A DNA stretch of 64,000 nucleotides, taken from Siphonodentalium dalli. Taxonomy: Eukaryota > Mollusca > Scaphopoda > Gadilida > Siphonodentaliidae. Location of the stretch: NCBI GenBank assembly GCA_032622095.1, contig CP136064.1:5883512-5947511 (forward strand). The letters run 5' to 3'. A model generated the notes under the pieces. That model worked only from the letters and a program-made list of their open reading frames with translations. It ran no database searches and was not told the origin of the DNA. Position 1 is the stretch's first letter. Each line of letters opens with the position of its first letter. A program made the position numbers and the translations under genes. Of the stretch, positions 1-11,900 are shown piece by piece.

Positions 1-190
1 CCTGTAAAGTAAGACCCCCCCCCCCCCCCACAATTGAAAATTTGAGCAGAACTTCCCCTCTAGTCCTGTAAAGTAAGAACCCCCCCACAATTGAAAATTT
101 GAGCAGAACTTCCCCTATAGGGCTCTAAAAGACCCCCCCCCCCCCCACAATTGAAAATTTGAGCAGAACTTCCCCTATAGGCCTGTAAAG
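1..190. repeat. Three-unit 60-bp repeat with poly-C tracts
   Basis: CCTGTAAAGTAAGA, a C run, and CACAATTGAAAATTTGAGCA repeat three times. The C runs vary in length (7 to 15). On the minus strand each unit ends TTACTTTACAG, which looks like an acceptor, but the following bases do not match the next expected MPND segment. Confidence 0.85.
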
Positions 191-2818
191 AACCAAAACT
201 AAGACTCCAGTCAACACACAGTGGCTTCAAGATTATACGTATACATTGCGTAATTTTGCGCGTGCTTCTATAGTCGGATCATATACGAATAGTGGTGCCG
301 ACATATATACAGGTATTCGGTCAGTCACCAAAAGTTACGTTCCGGGGATACAACAGGTACAGTAGGTTGATATAGGTATCATGTTTCTCTCTATGAGAAA
401 TTATGGGGAGAGTTGACAATAAATGTGGTCGTAAACGCGTTTGCCTGGCATGATTCCCGGTAGGAATTTCCTGCAATATCAGCTGGTCGCGGAAATGACA
501 ATTAAAAACTACAGTTGAAGGGCAAACTACTATAAATCACAACGTTATGACAGCCATACGAAAACAAAAGCATTGTAGCTTGCATCATCCCATTGGCAAT
601 GTGTTCCATGTATTGATGTATATACTTGTGAAAACTTCTGAGCAAGCGATTTTAGTATCAGAAGTCCGTTTGTAGCAACATGCAAGTACGGTATAGTGCG
701 TAGGCCTACATGCCTTTTTCGCTCGCAAACGATCAGTCACGTAAATATATCGGACACGGTATGTTTTTTATAGAGATCCCCATATACTAAAAATGGGCCA
801 TGTATTGTGTACAGAATACTGTTCCTTGTATGCATTGCAAGGTCTCTGCAAACGATATAATATAGGATATAGCTTAATCACGGACAGTCATTTTCCCGCC
901 AAAACGCACGTGTTTTCACTGCTTGGTTTTATCGCGTACACAGTTGTCGCTCGTGCATGGTACATTGTATATATGTATACATATATACAATTTTACTCGC
1001 GAGTCCCCGAATACACAATCGATCGTGTCAGTTTCAGAAATAAACTGCGTAGACGGGCGGTGTTAATAGTATATTTCAATGCGATGTCGTATGTTCTATA
1101 TTTAGCCCGATTCCAGGAATTCGCGTCATCAGGTTTACGTTTCTGGGAACAGCTTTGTCACCGCCCAATTACGCGAAGTATTTAAGTTTGAGGCGCTATA
1201 ATACATTGTATTTTGTTTACAAACACAGGCCATAAACGACGTGGGATTTCCGATTGATTGATTGATTGATTGGGGTTTAACGTCGATTTAGCAACAAAGC
1301 CATATCACGACGAGGCGAAAGTGGGATTTCCGAAGTGACTCGCCAGTTTATAGTTCGAAATACGCGACGCAATTCGATGTGTGGCATGGCCGACAGCGGG
1401 TTGTCTAGATTTATATCTAGAATACGCGATCGCATACGCTCACCCATGCGTCAGTTGATGTATGCGGCGGTTGTTTATTGATGCTTTGGGATTGGGAAAA
1501 CAATAAATATTAACACACGGACAGGTTAATGTGCAGACTAGCCGTCTGAAAAAGAAAAAAAAAATTGAGGCCGGCAAGAAAATCTCAGCCAGGCCGGGTA
1601 CCGGAAACAGAGACGTTTTTTTTTTTGGCCTAACCACAGTCAACTATAGTATAAAATTGCCCAAAAACTTATTTATCAACATTTTGTTCAACAAAATTTT
1701 GCCGGTTTGTCAAATATCTGACACAAAAAAGCCACTTGATTTTAGAGTTATCCATCTTCATCTGCATATTTGGTCTGAGACCGTCTTCTCATCAACTTTT
1801 ACTGGGCCACTAAATATTTCAGGTGGTGAAAAATAATAGATTTCAAAAATAGATATCTGATCACTCTGAGATTTGCTAGGTGGGTTCCTCGACTTGATCA
1901 AATATTTTTTACCCCCCCCCAAGCCAAATAAATAGTAATTGAGGGGTGCTTAATCGGATTGAGTACCTTTAACCATAAATTTCTGAATGAATTCTACCAT
2001 TTAGTTATAAAAGTATATATTGGAACAGTCTATTATTCATTTGGAGGGATTTCAGGAAATATAAGCAGACAACAGACAGAATAACAGATACATATAATAC
2101 AAGTGCAGAAGGATTCCTATTCATTGTTGCGAAATGTTCAGATACTAAGTTTAATAAATGACCTATATGAAGATTTCCTAATGGATCTGCTCTTCAATCA
2201 ATGAGTATTTAGCAAAGAAAGCATTAAAGGCTCATTAAATTTTCGAATCACCAGATCACATTATATATATTATCCCATACTATGCTTTTATTACCTGAAC
2301 ACCCCTCCAGATGAATAATAGATCATTCCAATATATACTTTTATAACTGGGTGGGAAAATCCATTTAGTATAGAAAGGGTTAAAATATTGGTTAAAATCA
2401 AGTATATGGGGACTGCAATGCAATGGGCATAACTCAGAAACTAATACTACAAACATATCTAAGTACAAATAGATGGTATTGGTCTGACACACATACAGAC
2501 GGACACTGCTCAGATGGTGTGGTTTGACAAATTCTATCTAAACTAAACAATGGCGTCATTTCTAAGAAGAATGGCTCAACATAGATCGTGGTCTGGGCTA
2601 GACGAGGTGGTGCTGGTTCGAACCCCGACATGGCCGAAAATTGGGACCTATTTTCAAGATTGATTTGAGTTGAGGGACATCTCAATGTGCCATTCTGATC
2701 GATACATGGACATTTCCATAAGAAAAGAAAATTTGTTCACACTCACTAAAGTAAGCACATTTGAAGCAATGAACACTCATACTGAGTTTGTGCCTCCATA
2801 ACTCTGATATATACTTAC
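191..2818. other. Left-edge intronic sequence, no supported gene
   Basis: This should be MPND intron 10 or later. A 130-codon open frame at 793-1185 (plus) resembles nothing I know and has no splice context. A dispersed mollusc-type repeat starts at about 1255 (GATTGATTGATTGGGGTTTA). The block 1734-1825 shares GATTTTAGAGTTATCCATCT and ACTGGGCCACTAA with 33605-33632 and 35808-35820, so it is a repeat family member. No MPND C-terminal exon was found. Confidence 0.5.
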
Positions 2819-2987
2819 AGACAATAATGCCGATACAGGGATAGTATATGGACCCTGGTCCTTTCATCCGTAGCTGGTATGACATCTGTGAATCGATGTC
2901 TTTGATTGACGGTTCTGGCTCACTGTGTGGGTGGCTATGGTACCAGCCTACTAATGTTAGACCTGCTCTGTTCATTGATTGTCGGAT
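2819..2987 (-). CDS. MPND: MPND exon 10 (JAMM zinc motif)
   Basis: The 169-nt exon between TGATTTTCCAG and GTAAGT encodes IRQSMNRAGLTLVGWYHSHP, HSEPEPSIKDIDSQMSYQLR and then MKGPGSIYYPCIGIIV. The JAMM signature HSHP-x6-S-x2-D is intact, so both His and the Asp zinc ligands are present. It ends with one leftover base, so at least one further exon must follow outside the window. Confidence 0.95.
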
Positions 2988-5900
2988 CTGGAAAATCAGC
3001 AGATAAAAAGTCTGATCAAGGATGTGTTGTGGGTTCCATACCTTTAGTTAGTTAACAACATACACAATCTAATTAGGAAAACTTGCATTATGTAATACTG
3101 GCTGGGGTATCCGGAGTTGCTCGTTTAAAGAAGATTGGAAAAAATTTAAGTATTTCAACATACATTTAATCAATTGCAAAGAACTTCTTTGTACACCATA
3201 TTGGTGGTCTTCCCATTTGCTGCATGGATGATGATCCAACTGTCGAGCACCCAAATGAGCTGACCATGGGAGAAACACGGCAATATTAAATTAAGTCCAG
3301 CGATCTTGAGGGACTGCCCTGAGCCTTATTTATAGTCATTGCAAAGCTGAGTCTAACTGAAATTGAAGATCCTTGAACTGGAAGGGTAGGTCTGTTGGGA
3401 TGATTGGAATCCGTGGGATGAATACATCCTCTAATTTGCATTGTTTAGTTGATCTTGGTGTTCGTCTGGGGTCTCAGCTGCTCGGCGGGCTGCCAATTGA
3501 GTGTGGACATCTTTTAGTCGATCTTGACGTTCGTCTGGGATTGCAGCTGCTCGGCTGGCTGCCAATTGAGTGCAGACATTGTTTAGTCGATCTTGACATT
3601 CGTCTGGGGTCTCAGCTGCTCGGCGGGCTGCCAATTGAGTGCAGACATTGTTTAGTCAATCTTGACGTTCGTCTGGGGTCTCAGCTGCTCGGGAGGCTGC
3701 CAATTGAGTGCAGACATCTTTTAGTCGATCTTGACGTTCGTCTGAGGTCTCTCAGCTACTCGGGAGGCTGCCAATTGAGTGCAGACATTGTTTAGTCGAT
3801 CTAGATGTTCGTCTGGGGTTTCAGCTGCTCTGCGGGCTGCCAATTGAGTGCGGACATCTTTTAGTCGATCTTGACGTTCGTCTGGGGTCTCAGCTACTCG
3901 GGAGGCTGCCAATGGAGTGCAGACATTGTTTAGTCGATCTTGACGTTCGTCTGGGGTCTCAGCTGCTCGGCGGGCTGCCAGTTGAGTGCGGACATCATTT
4001 AGTCGATCTTGATGTTCATCTGCCATCTAAGCTGCTTGTGTAGCAGACTTTCTCTCTTTTCTGGTTTTTCTTGAGAACTTAAAGCGTTTTGGAGGCATGT
4101 TGCTGTAAAACAATTCTGTTCATAACAATGAACCACATTCACTGTTGATCTATTCCAGATTGTATTCGTGATATGGTATGGATAAAGAGCATTCTGGTCA
4201 CTTGCTTATGCTATTCGAGGAGGTGTGTGACATTGATTGCGGTCTCTGTGTAGACTAACAACAAAGAGCATTCACTATTGATCTATTCCTGATATGGTAT
4301 GAATAAAGAGCGTTCTGCTTGCTTATGTGCGCGACTACATTGTGTGCAGAGTATCAGTTGGTCTGGGACATCTGAGGTCAAAGAAACCTATTTAATAAGA
4401 TTCTCCGGGTCAAATTAAACCTATAAACAAATTTTCAGCTGTTTGGTCACCAATAAGCGGAAAAACGAACAAACAAACAAATTGATTTTTATTAGTATAG
4501 ATACTATTAAGCCTTTCATGACGGGAGCTGCGCTGGTGCAGCATTAAAGATCCTGTGCCAATGCATTCTTATATATATGCGAGTCTCCCTATAAGAGAAT
4601 GCACATGCATACAAGGTCAAGGTAAATATTGTTAGACCAATCTATTGTCTTATATATGCGTTGGCACAGGGTTTTCGCCAAGCCTTGAAATAGGGTGTCT
4701 GTCATTTGCAGAATGAGGTCCCCAGAGGGTGAATTTAGTGATGCTACCCCGCATAGCGGGCTAGCATCACCAAATTCATCCTCTGGGGACCTCATTCTGC
4801 AAATGACAGACACCCTATTTCAAGGCTTGGTTTTCGCAAAATTTCAGGAAGCTCTAGTCATAGAAGGGTTAATATCCATAGGTTAACAGGCTCACGTACC
4901 TCGTCTTCCACTCTCGGGACACTGTTTTTGTCACCTAAATGACACCGGCATGGGAAAGCCTGTATAATACTCAAATCTGAAAGATAAAAACTTAGAATGA
5001 CGACCAACATAAAGTGACTCAGTCACTTAACCAACACAGCCTGTATAATACTTAAATCTGAAAGATAAAAACTTAGAATGACGACCAACATAAAGTGACT
5101 CAGTAACCTAACTGACACCGGCCTGTATAATACTTAAATCTGAAAGATAAAAACTTAGAATGACGACCAACATAAAGTGACTCAGTAACCTAACTGACAC
5201 CGGCCTGTATAATACTTAAATCTGAAATACAAAAACTTAGAATGACGACCAACATAAAGTGACTCAGTCACCTAACTGACACCGGCCTGTATAATACTTA
5301 AATCTGAAATACAAAAACTTAGAATGACGACCAACATAAAGTGACTCAGTCACTTAACCAACACAGCCTGTATAATACTTAAATCTGAAAGATAAAAACT
5401 TAGAATGACGACCAACATAAAGTGACTCAGTCACTTAACTGACACCGGCCTGTATAATACTAAAATCTGAAAGAAAAAAACTTAGAATGACGACCAACAT
5501 AAAGTGACTCAGTAACCTAACTGACACCGGCCTGTATAATACTTAAATCTGAAATACAAAAACTTAGAATGACGACCAACATAAAGTGACTTAGTCACTT
5601 AACCAACACAGCCTGTATAATACTTAAATCTGAAATACAAAAACTTAGAATGACGACCAACATAAAGTGACTCAGTCACTTAACCAACACAGCCTGTATA
5701 ATACTAAAATCTGAAATACAAAAACTTAGACTGACGACCAACATAAAGTGACTCAGTCACTTAACTGACACCGGCCTGTATAATACTAAAATCTGAAAGA
5801 AAAAAACTTAGAATGACGACCAACATAAAGTGACTCAGTAACCTAACTGACACCGGCCTGTATAATACTTAAATCTGAAATACAAAAACTTAGAATGACG

Positions 5901-8900
5901 ACCAACATAAAGTGACTCAGTCACTTAACCAACACAGCCTGTATAATACTAAAATCTGAAATACAAAAACTTAGACTGACGACCAACATAAAGTGACTCA
6001 GTCACTTAACTGACACCGGCCTGTATAATACTAAAATCTGAAAGAAAAAAACTTAGAATGACGACCAACATAAAGTGACTCAGTAACCTAACTGACACCG
6101 GCCTGTATAATACTTAAATCTGAAATACAAAAACTTAGAATGACGACCAACATAAAGTGACTCAGTCACCTAACTGACACCGGCCTGTATAATACTCAAC
6201 TCTGAAAGAAAAAAACTTGGACTGGTGACCAACATATGAAGTGACTCAACACTAAACACTAAAAGACACTGGCCTGTATAATAATAAAATTTGAACGACC
6301 AAAACTTAAAATCAACATATGAAGTGACTCAGTGGATGGATCAGGGACCAGCCTAGAGGTTTCAATGTGGGAGAAGTCACTTCTCCCTGTTGCGTTATTG
6401 GGTAGAAGCTAGTGTTGAAACGATTAGTGAATTTCAGAGTCGACTAGTCGAGACCCAAAAGTCGCGTTGCGTCGACTAGTCGGTACCCGATATCAAAACT
6501 TTCAAACATAACATGGTACGGAAAATTCATCGTACATGGCGTACACTGATGACTGATGGAATGACGGTCTATTGCGTAGCGCATTTCCCTGCATAGACAC
6601 CAATTTATTTGGGAAATAATACTGTAAACATCTTGATATTTATCCAACACACTGAATGTAATTATATAATTAGACATGTGGTGGATAATGATTAGAAACT
6701 CGATCATTTATACAGGTTTTAAATTTAATATCAGCGTTCGAGATTTCGTTTAGTCACGTGATCACCAATAAACCGGTGCCGAGCGGTGTCACTATAAAAT
6801 GTTAATGTTCCGACTAAATACGCCTTATAGAATGGGCTATGTTGTAGAATACGATAGCCAGGTTCTTAATGTCAGTATCATTTATATACGGTAGCAACAA
6901 TGATGTCACCTTAAGCGACCTTCAATTGATCAATTGAAATATACACTGTCTAGATCAAAGCGGTCTCCGACAAACGATAAAGCCGCGTCAATCATTGCCA
7001 TCATGTCGCAGTGATGTCTTTGACTTCAAACGACGAGTGAGACATTGTGTTGTCAATTTCATTCTTTCAATTAATAGTCGGGTCACCGTGTGTGTCTATA
7101 CTAGTAACACTGTCAATTCCGGGTGCCACCAAACATTATACTTACCGTAACTTACGCGCAGTTAACACCGTTTATGTCGGAATCGATCTTGAAAACGTTA
7201 TACATGGAACTAATACACTATGTTCCGACTAGTCGACGGCAAAATTCAGAGTCGACGTTCTGACATTTCAGCGTCATCTACGACTAGTCGATTAATCGTT
7301 TCAACCCTAGTAGAAGCGGACTGTCATCAGGGAGAAATAACAATGGTTAAAGTTCAATTTACACCCCAATATCACCCTTCTATGATACAATAAATATTAT
7401 CCAACAGAAGAGACCATTTATAAAACCATAGTGAGTAAGAACACCACTAAATATTCTTTAATTAATTATGCTGCTGGGACATATGCATACTGGTGATACA
7501 ATTCAGGGAGAAGATGTCTTCCAAGTCGCCGTCTAGGCTGGTCTCTGTCTCCCAAGTCGCCCTCCAGACTGGGCCCTGTCTCCCAAGTCATCCTCCAGAC
7601 TGGTCAAACAAACCCTGAAGGCCTCCTTCATTGTTCCACAGCAATACATTTAGTATGATTACATCAACACTAGGATACCTTACCATATCATGAAAATGAT
7701 AACACATATATATGCGCGTACAAGATTTCATATGCATTTAAAGAAGGTTCGATTTGATGTAATTAGTATGCAAATAAATAAATCGTTACTATCATCACTT
7801 TGATGGCATCATCTAACGAAGTAAGAATAATTCATAGTCATTGGTGGGAAATAATACTTTAACCCTTTACCCAACAGAAGGGCCCTGTGCCAATGCATTC
7901 TCTTATATATGCGAGTCGACCATAGGTCACCTCGCATATATAAGAGAATGCATTGGCTTAACACATTAAAAATTATAAAATTGTTAAAGAATGTAAGAAA
8001 AAATGGTAAAAAGTGTTAAAAAAAGATTTTTTTTAGGCCAATGCATTCTCTTATATATGCGAGGCGACCTATGGTCGACTCGCATATATAAGAGAATGCA
8101 TTGGCACAGGGCATAACTGTAACTATCACAATGTGGTCAAGGAGCCAGTTCCAATGATATCCATATTTGTATGGTTCTATTGAGACAGACCGAAGATATT
8201 TTAGGCTGTTGAAGCTTTATTTGGCCGGTTTTGGCCGTTTTGTTGGGTAAAGGGTTAAATGACTTATGGTCGTTTGTTGAACTTATTATAGGGACATATC
8301 CTAAGAGAACAATGAGTATTTACTATAGAAAGGGTTTATCAGCAATAAATTGAGGAGTAAATATTCATAATTGTGCACAGTTTGTATTTTTATGAAATGG
8401 CACGATCAGTGTGGTTGGAATTTTTCTGAAATATTAGTTGCATGCTAAATTTTTTTAGAGGACAAAGTGCTGGGGGACTCAGTTATCATAAGTTAAAATA
8501 AGTTCCACAATATGTCTGAAATGTCACAATATGTAGAAATGGTGTTCAACTGTCCCAAATGTAAGTCAATTTAAGCAGGAAACACCAAGAAACTGAAAAG
8601 TACATACCCCTCCCGATTCCAAATCATGCTAATAAAAAGAGCCTGTGACTAACAGAAGGTGCTCGACAGCTTGTGATAATGACCCCATCAGTCTGACTCT
8701 ATCTCGATTATTACTTACGTTGTGTGTTTGGGTCCCATTTCCCTCCTAAATATCCAACAACTTCACTCATTGTTAAATGGCAATGGTAGTCCTACAATGC
8801 AAAACATGTTCATCTATAGTAATAATACAGATTAATTCTCAGGCATTTTTTTTTTAAATCAATGGGGGAGCGAGGGTTTTATTTTTATTTTTTATTTCTT

Positions 8901-11900
8901 TCTGCCCATAGTAAAAATGGGTAATTATACCTTCCGAGGTCCAGAAAATGTAGGGAGAACTTTGTAATGGATATAAACTAATTTGATCTGATGTAAAGAA
9001 TGACAAATTATGACATTGTAGTACCCGTACATCATATAGGGATTACCTAGAATGATATATATATTGATATGATTTTAATATCGGCACAATCATTTCTATC
9101 AAAATGCAGAACTACATATCCGATTCATATCAAAATACGGAACGTAAATACAGTCGAAACGAAAAGATAAATTGATCTTCCAAACTTTCATATAAAGTCT
9201 TGATTCACTTATTCTGCTGACTAATTAACCCTTTACCCAACAGAACGGCCCTGTGCCAATGCATTCTCTTATATATGCGAGTCGACCATAGGTCGCCTCG
9301 CATATATAAGAGAATGCATTGGCTTAACACATTAAAAATTATAAAATTGTTAAAGAATGTAAGAAAAAATGGTAAAAAGTGTTAAAAAAAGATTTTTTTT
9401 AGGCCAATGCATTCTCTTATATATGCGAGGCGACATATGGTCGACTCGCATATATAAGAACATGCATTGGCACAGGGCATAACTGTAACTATCACAATGT
9501 GGTCAAGGAGCCGGTTCCAATGATATCCATATTTGTATGGTTCTATTGAGACAGACCGAAGATATTTTAGGCTGTTGAAGCTTTATTTGGCCGGTTTGTT
9601 GGGTAAAGGGTTAAGAGACTGTATATGTACCGCAATGGATGATAGACGATAAAACTTCAAATAACCATCATAAACATGAACATCACTTGTCAAACTGCTC
9701 CGGTTTTCATACCTCGATCACAACAGCGGGGGAAACACTATCTTGCAGGGTTACTTACTTACTGTGCAAAGGTCGCCATGGTCAGGTTGGTGGATGACTT
9801 ATTCAATATCCAACATCCTGCTTTTATCGAAATATATCAACACATTTGACAAATAAACTTGGGGGTTTGGACAGCCTGTGGTGACAATATATCTGATAAT
9901 AATCGTTGCCTATGGTCTTTTGTTGAATAACCACAAATACACCGTTGAATTTAGCTCCTATTCGATATTTGAACTAATTGTGACAGTTTCCTATTTTCGT
10001 GTTACCAGTTTACAACTACAGTGAAATCCAAATATTTAAATAAAATGGTCCAAAGCGGGCCATTTTTATTGATGCAGCAATGCCTGAGAATCAAAACCTT
10101 TTTTTTGCATTAATGTGTTAATGTAGCACAAATCTGCCCAGATCAGACATTTCAATCTTACTAGTACTAGTATCAGAAGCATTGCGTTTGTCACGACAGT
10201 GATGGTGAATGGTTCTATATATAACTTACCATGAGAAGCATCGCCTTTGTTGCGACAGTGATGGCGAATGGTTCTATATATAACTTACCATGAGAAGCAT
10301 CGCCTTTGTTGTGATGGTGAACGTTCTATATATAACTTACCATGAGAAGCATCGCCTTTGTTGTGACAGTGATGGTGAACGTTCTATATATAACTTACCA
10401 TGAGAAGCATCGCCTTTGTTGCGACAGGGATGGTGAATGGTTCTATATATAACTTACCATGAGAAGCATGGCGTTTGTCACGACAGTGATGGTGAATGGT
10501 TCTATATATAACTTACCATGAGAAGCATCGCCTTTGTTGCGACAGTGATGGTGAATGGTTCTATATATAACTTACCATGAGAAGCATCGCCTTTGTTGTG
10601 ATGGTGAACATTCTATATATAACTTACCATGAGAAGCATCGCCTTTGTTGCGACAGTGATGGTGAATGGTTCTATATATAACTTACCATGAGAAGCATCG
10701 CCTTTGTTGCGACAGTGATGGTGAAGGGTTCTATATATAACTTACCATGAGAAGCATCGCCTTTGTTGCGACAGTGATGGTGAAGGGTTCTATATATAAC
10801 TTACCATGAGAAGCATTGCATTTGTTGCAACAGTGATGGTGAAGGGTTCTATATATAACTTACCATGAGAAGCATCGCCTTTGTTGCGACAGTGATGGTG
10901 AATGGTTCTATATATAACTTACCATGAGAAGCATCGCCTTTGTTGTGATGGTGAACGTTCTATATATAACGTACCATGAGAAGCATCGCCTTTGTTGCGA
11001 CAGTGATGGTGAATGGTTCTATATATAACTTACCATGAGAAGCATCGCCTTTGTTGTGATGGTGAACGTTCTATATATAACTTACCATGAGAAGCATCGC
11101 CTTTGTTGCGACAGTGATGGTGAATGGTTCTATATATAACTTACCATGAGAAGCATCGCCAACTTACCATGAGAAGCATCGCCTTTGTTGCGACAGTGAT
11201 GGTGAAGGGTTCTATATATAACTTACCATGAGAAGCATCGCCTTTGTTGCGACAGTGATGGTGAATGGTTCTATATATAACTTACCATGAGAAGCATCGC
11301 CTTTGTTGCGACAGTGATGGTGAATGGTTCTATATATAACTTACCATGAGAAGCATCGCCTTTGTTGCGACAGTGATGGTGAATGGTTCTATATATAACT
11401 TACTATGAGAAGCATGGCGTTTGTCACGACAGTGATGGTGAATGGTTCTATATATAACTTACCATGAGAAGCATCGCCTTTGTTGTGATGGTGAACGTTC
11501 TATATATAACTTACCATGAGAAGCATCGCCTTTGTTGCGACAGTGATGGTGAATGGTTCTATATATAACTTACCATGAGAAGCATCGTCTTTGTTGCGAC
11601 AGTGATGGTGAATGGTTCTATATATAACTTACCATGAGAAGCATCGCCTTTGTTGTGATAGTGAACGTTCTATATATAACTTACCATGAGAAGCATCGCC
11701 TTTGTTGCGACAGTGATGGTGAATGGTTCTATATATAACTTACCATGAGAAGCATCGCCTTTGTTGTGATGGTGAACGTTCTATATATAACTTACCATGA
11801 GAAGCATCGCCTTTGTTGCGACAGTGATGGTGAAGGGTTCTATATATAACTTACCATGAGAAGCATCGCCTTTGTTGCGACAGTGATGGTGAATTGTTCT

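Noticed and set aside
1..190. Minus-strand TTACTTTACAG copies as an acceptor for MPND exon 11
   Set aside because: The sequence after them does not resemble the expected YYSG...PFWVMPP region. By analogy they could be another junction array, but without the exon this cannot be shown.
793..1185. 130-codon open frame on the plus strand
   Set aside because: No recognisable family, no splice context, and it lies in what should be an intron of MPND on the other strand.
2434..2685. 83-codon minus frame just downstream of MPND exon 10
   Set aside because: No match to the MPND C-terminus; it starts in intron sequence after a strong GTAAGT donor.
9766..9850. Candidate minus-strand exon ending CACA-GTAAGT that could read as the TLVEVTSF region of MPND
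   Set aside because: The true segment is exon 7 at 14369-14465 with correct phase and a far better match.
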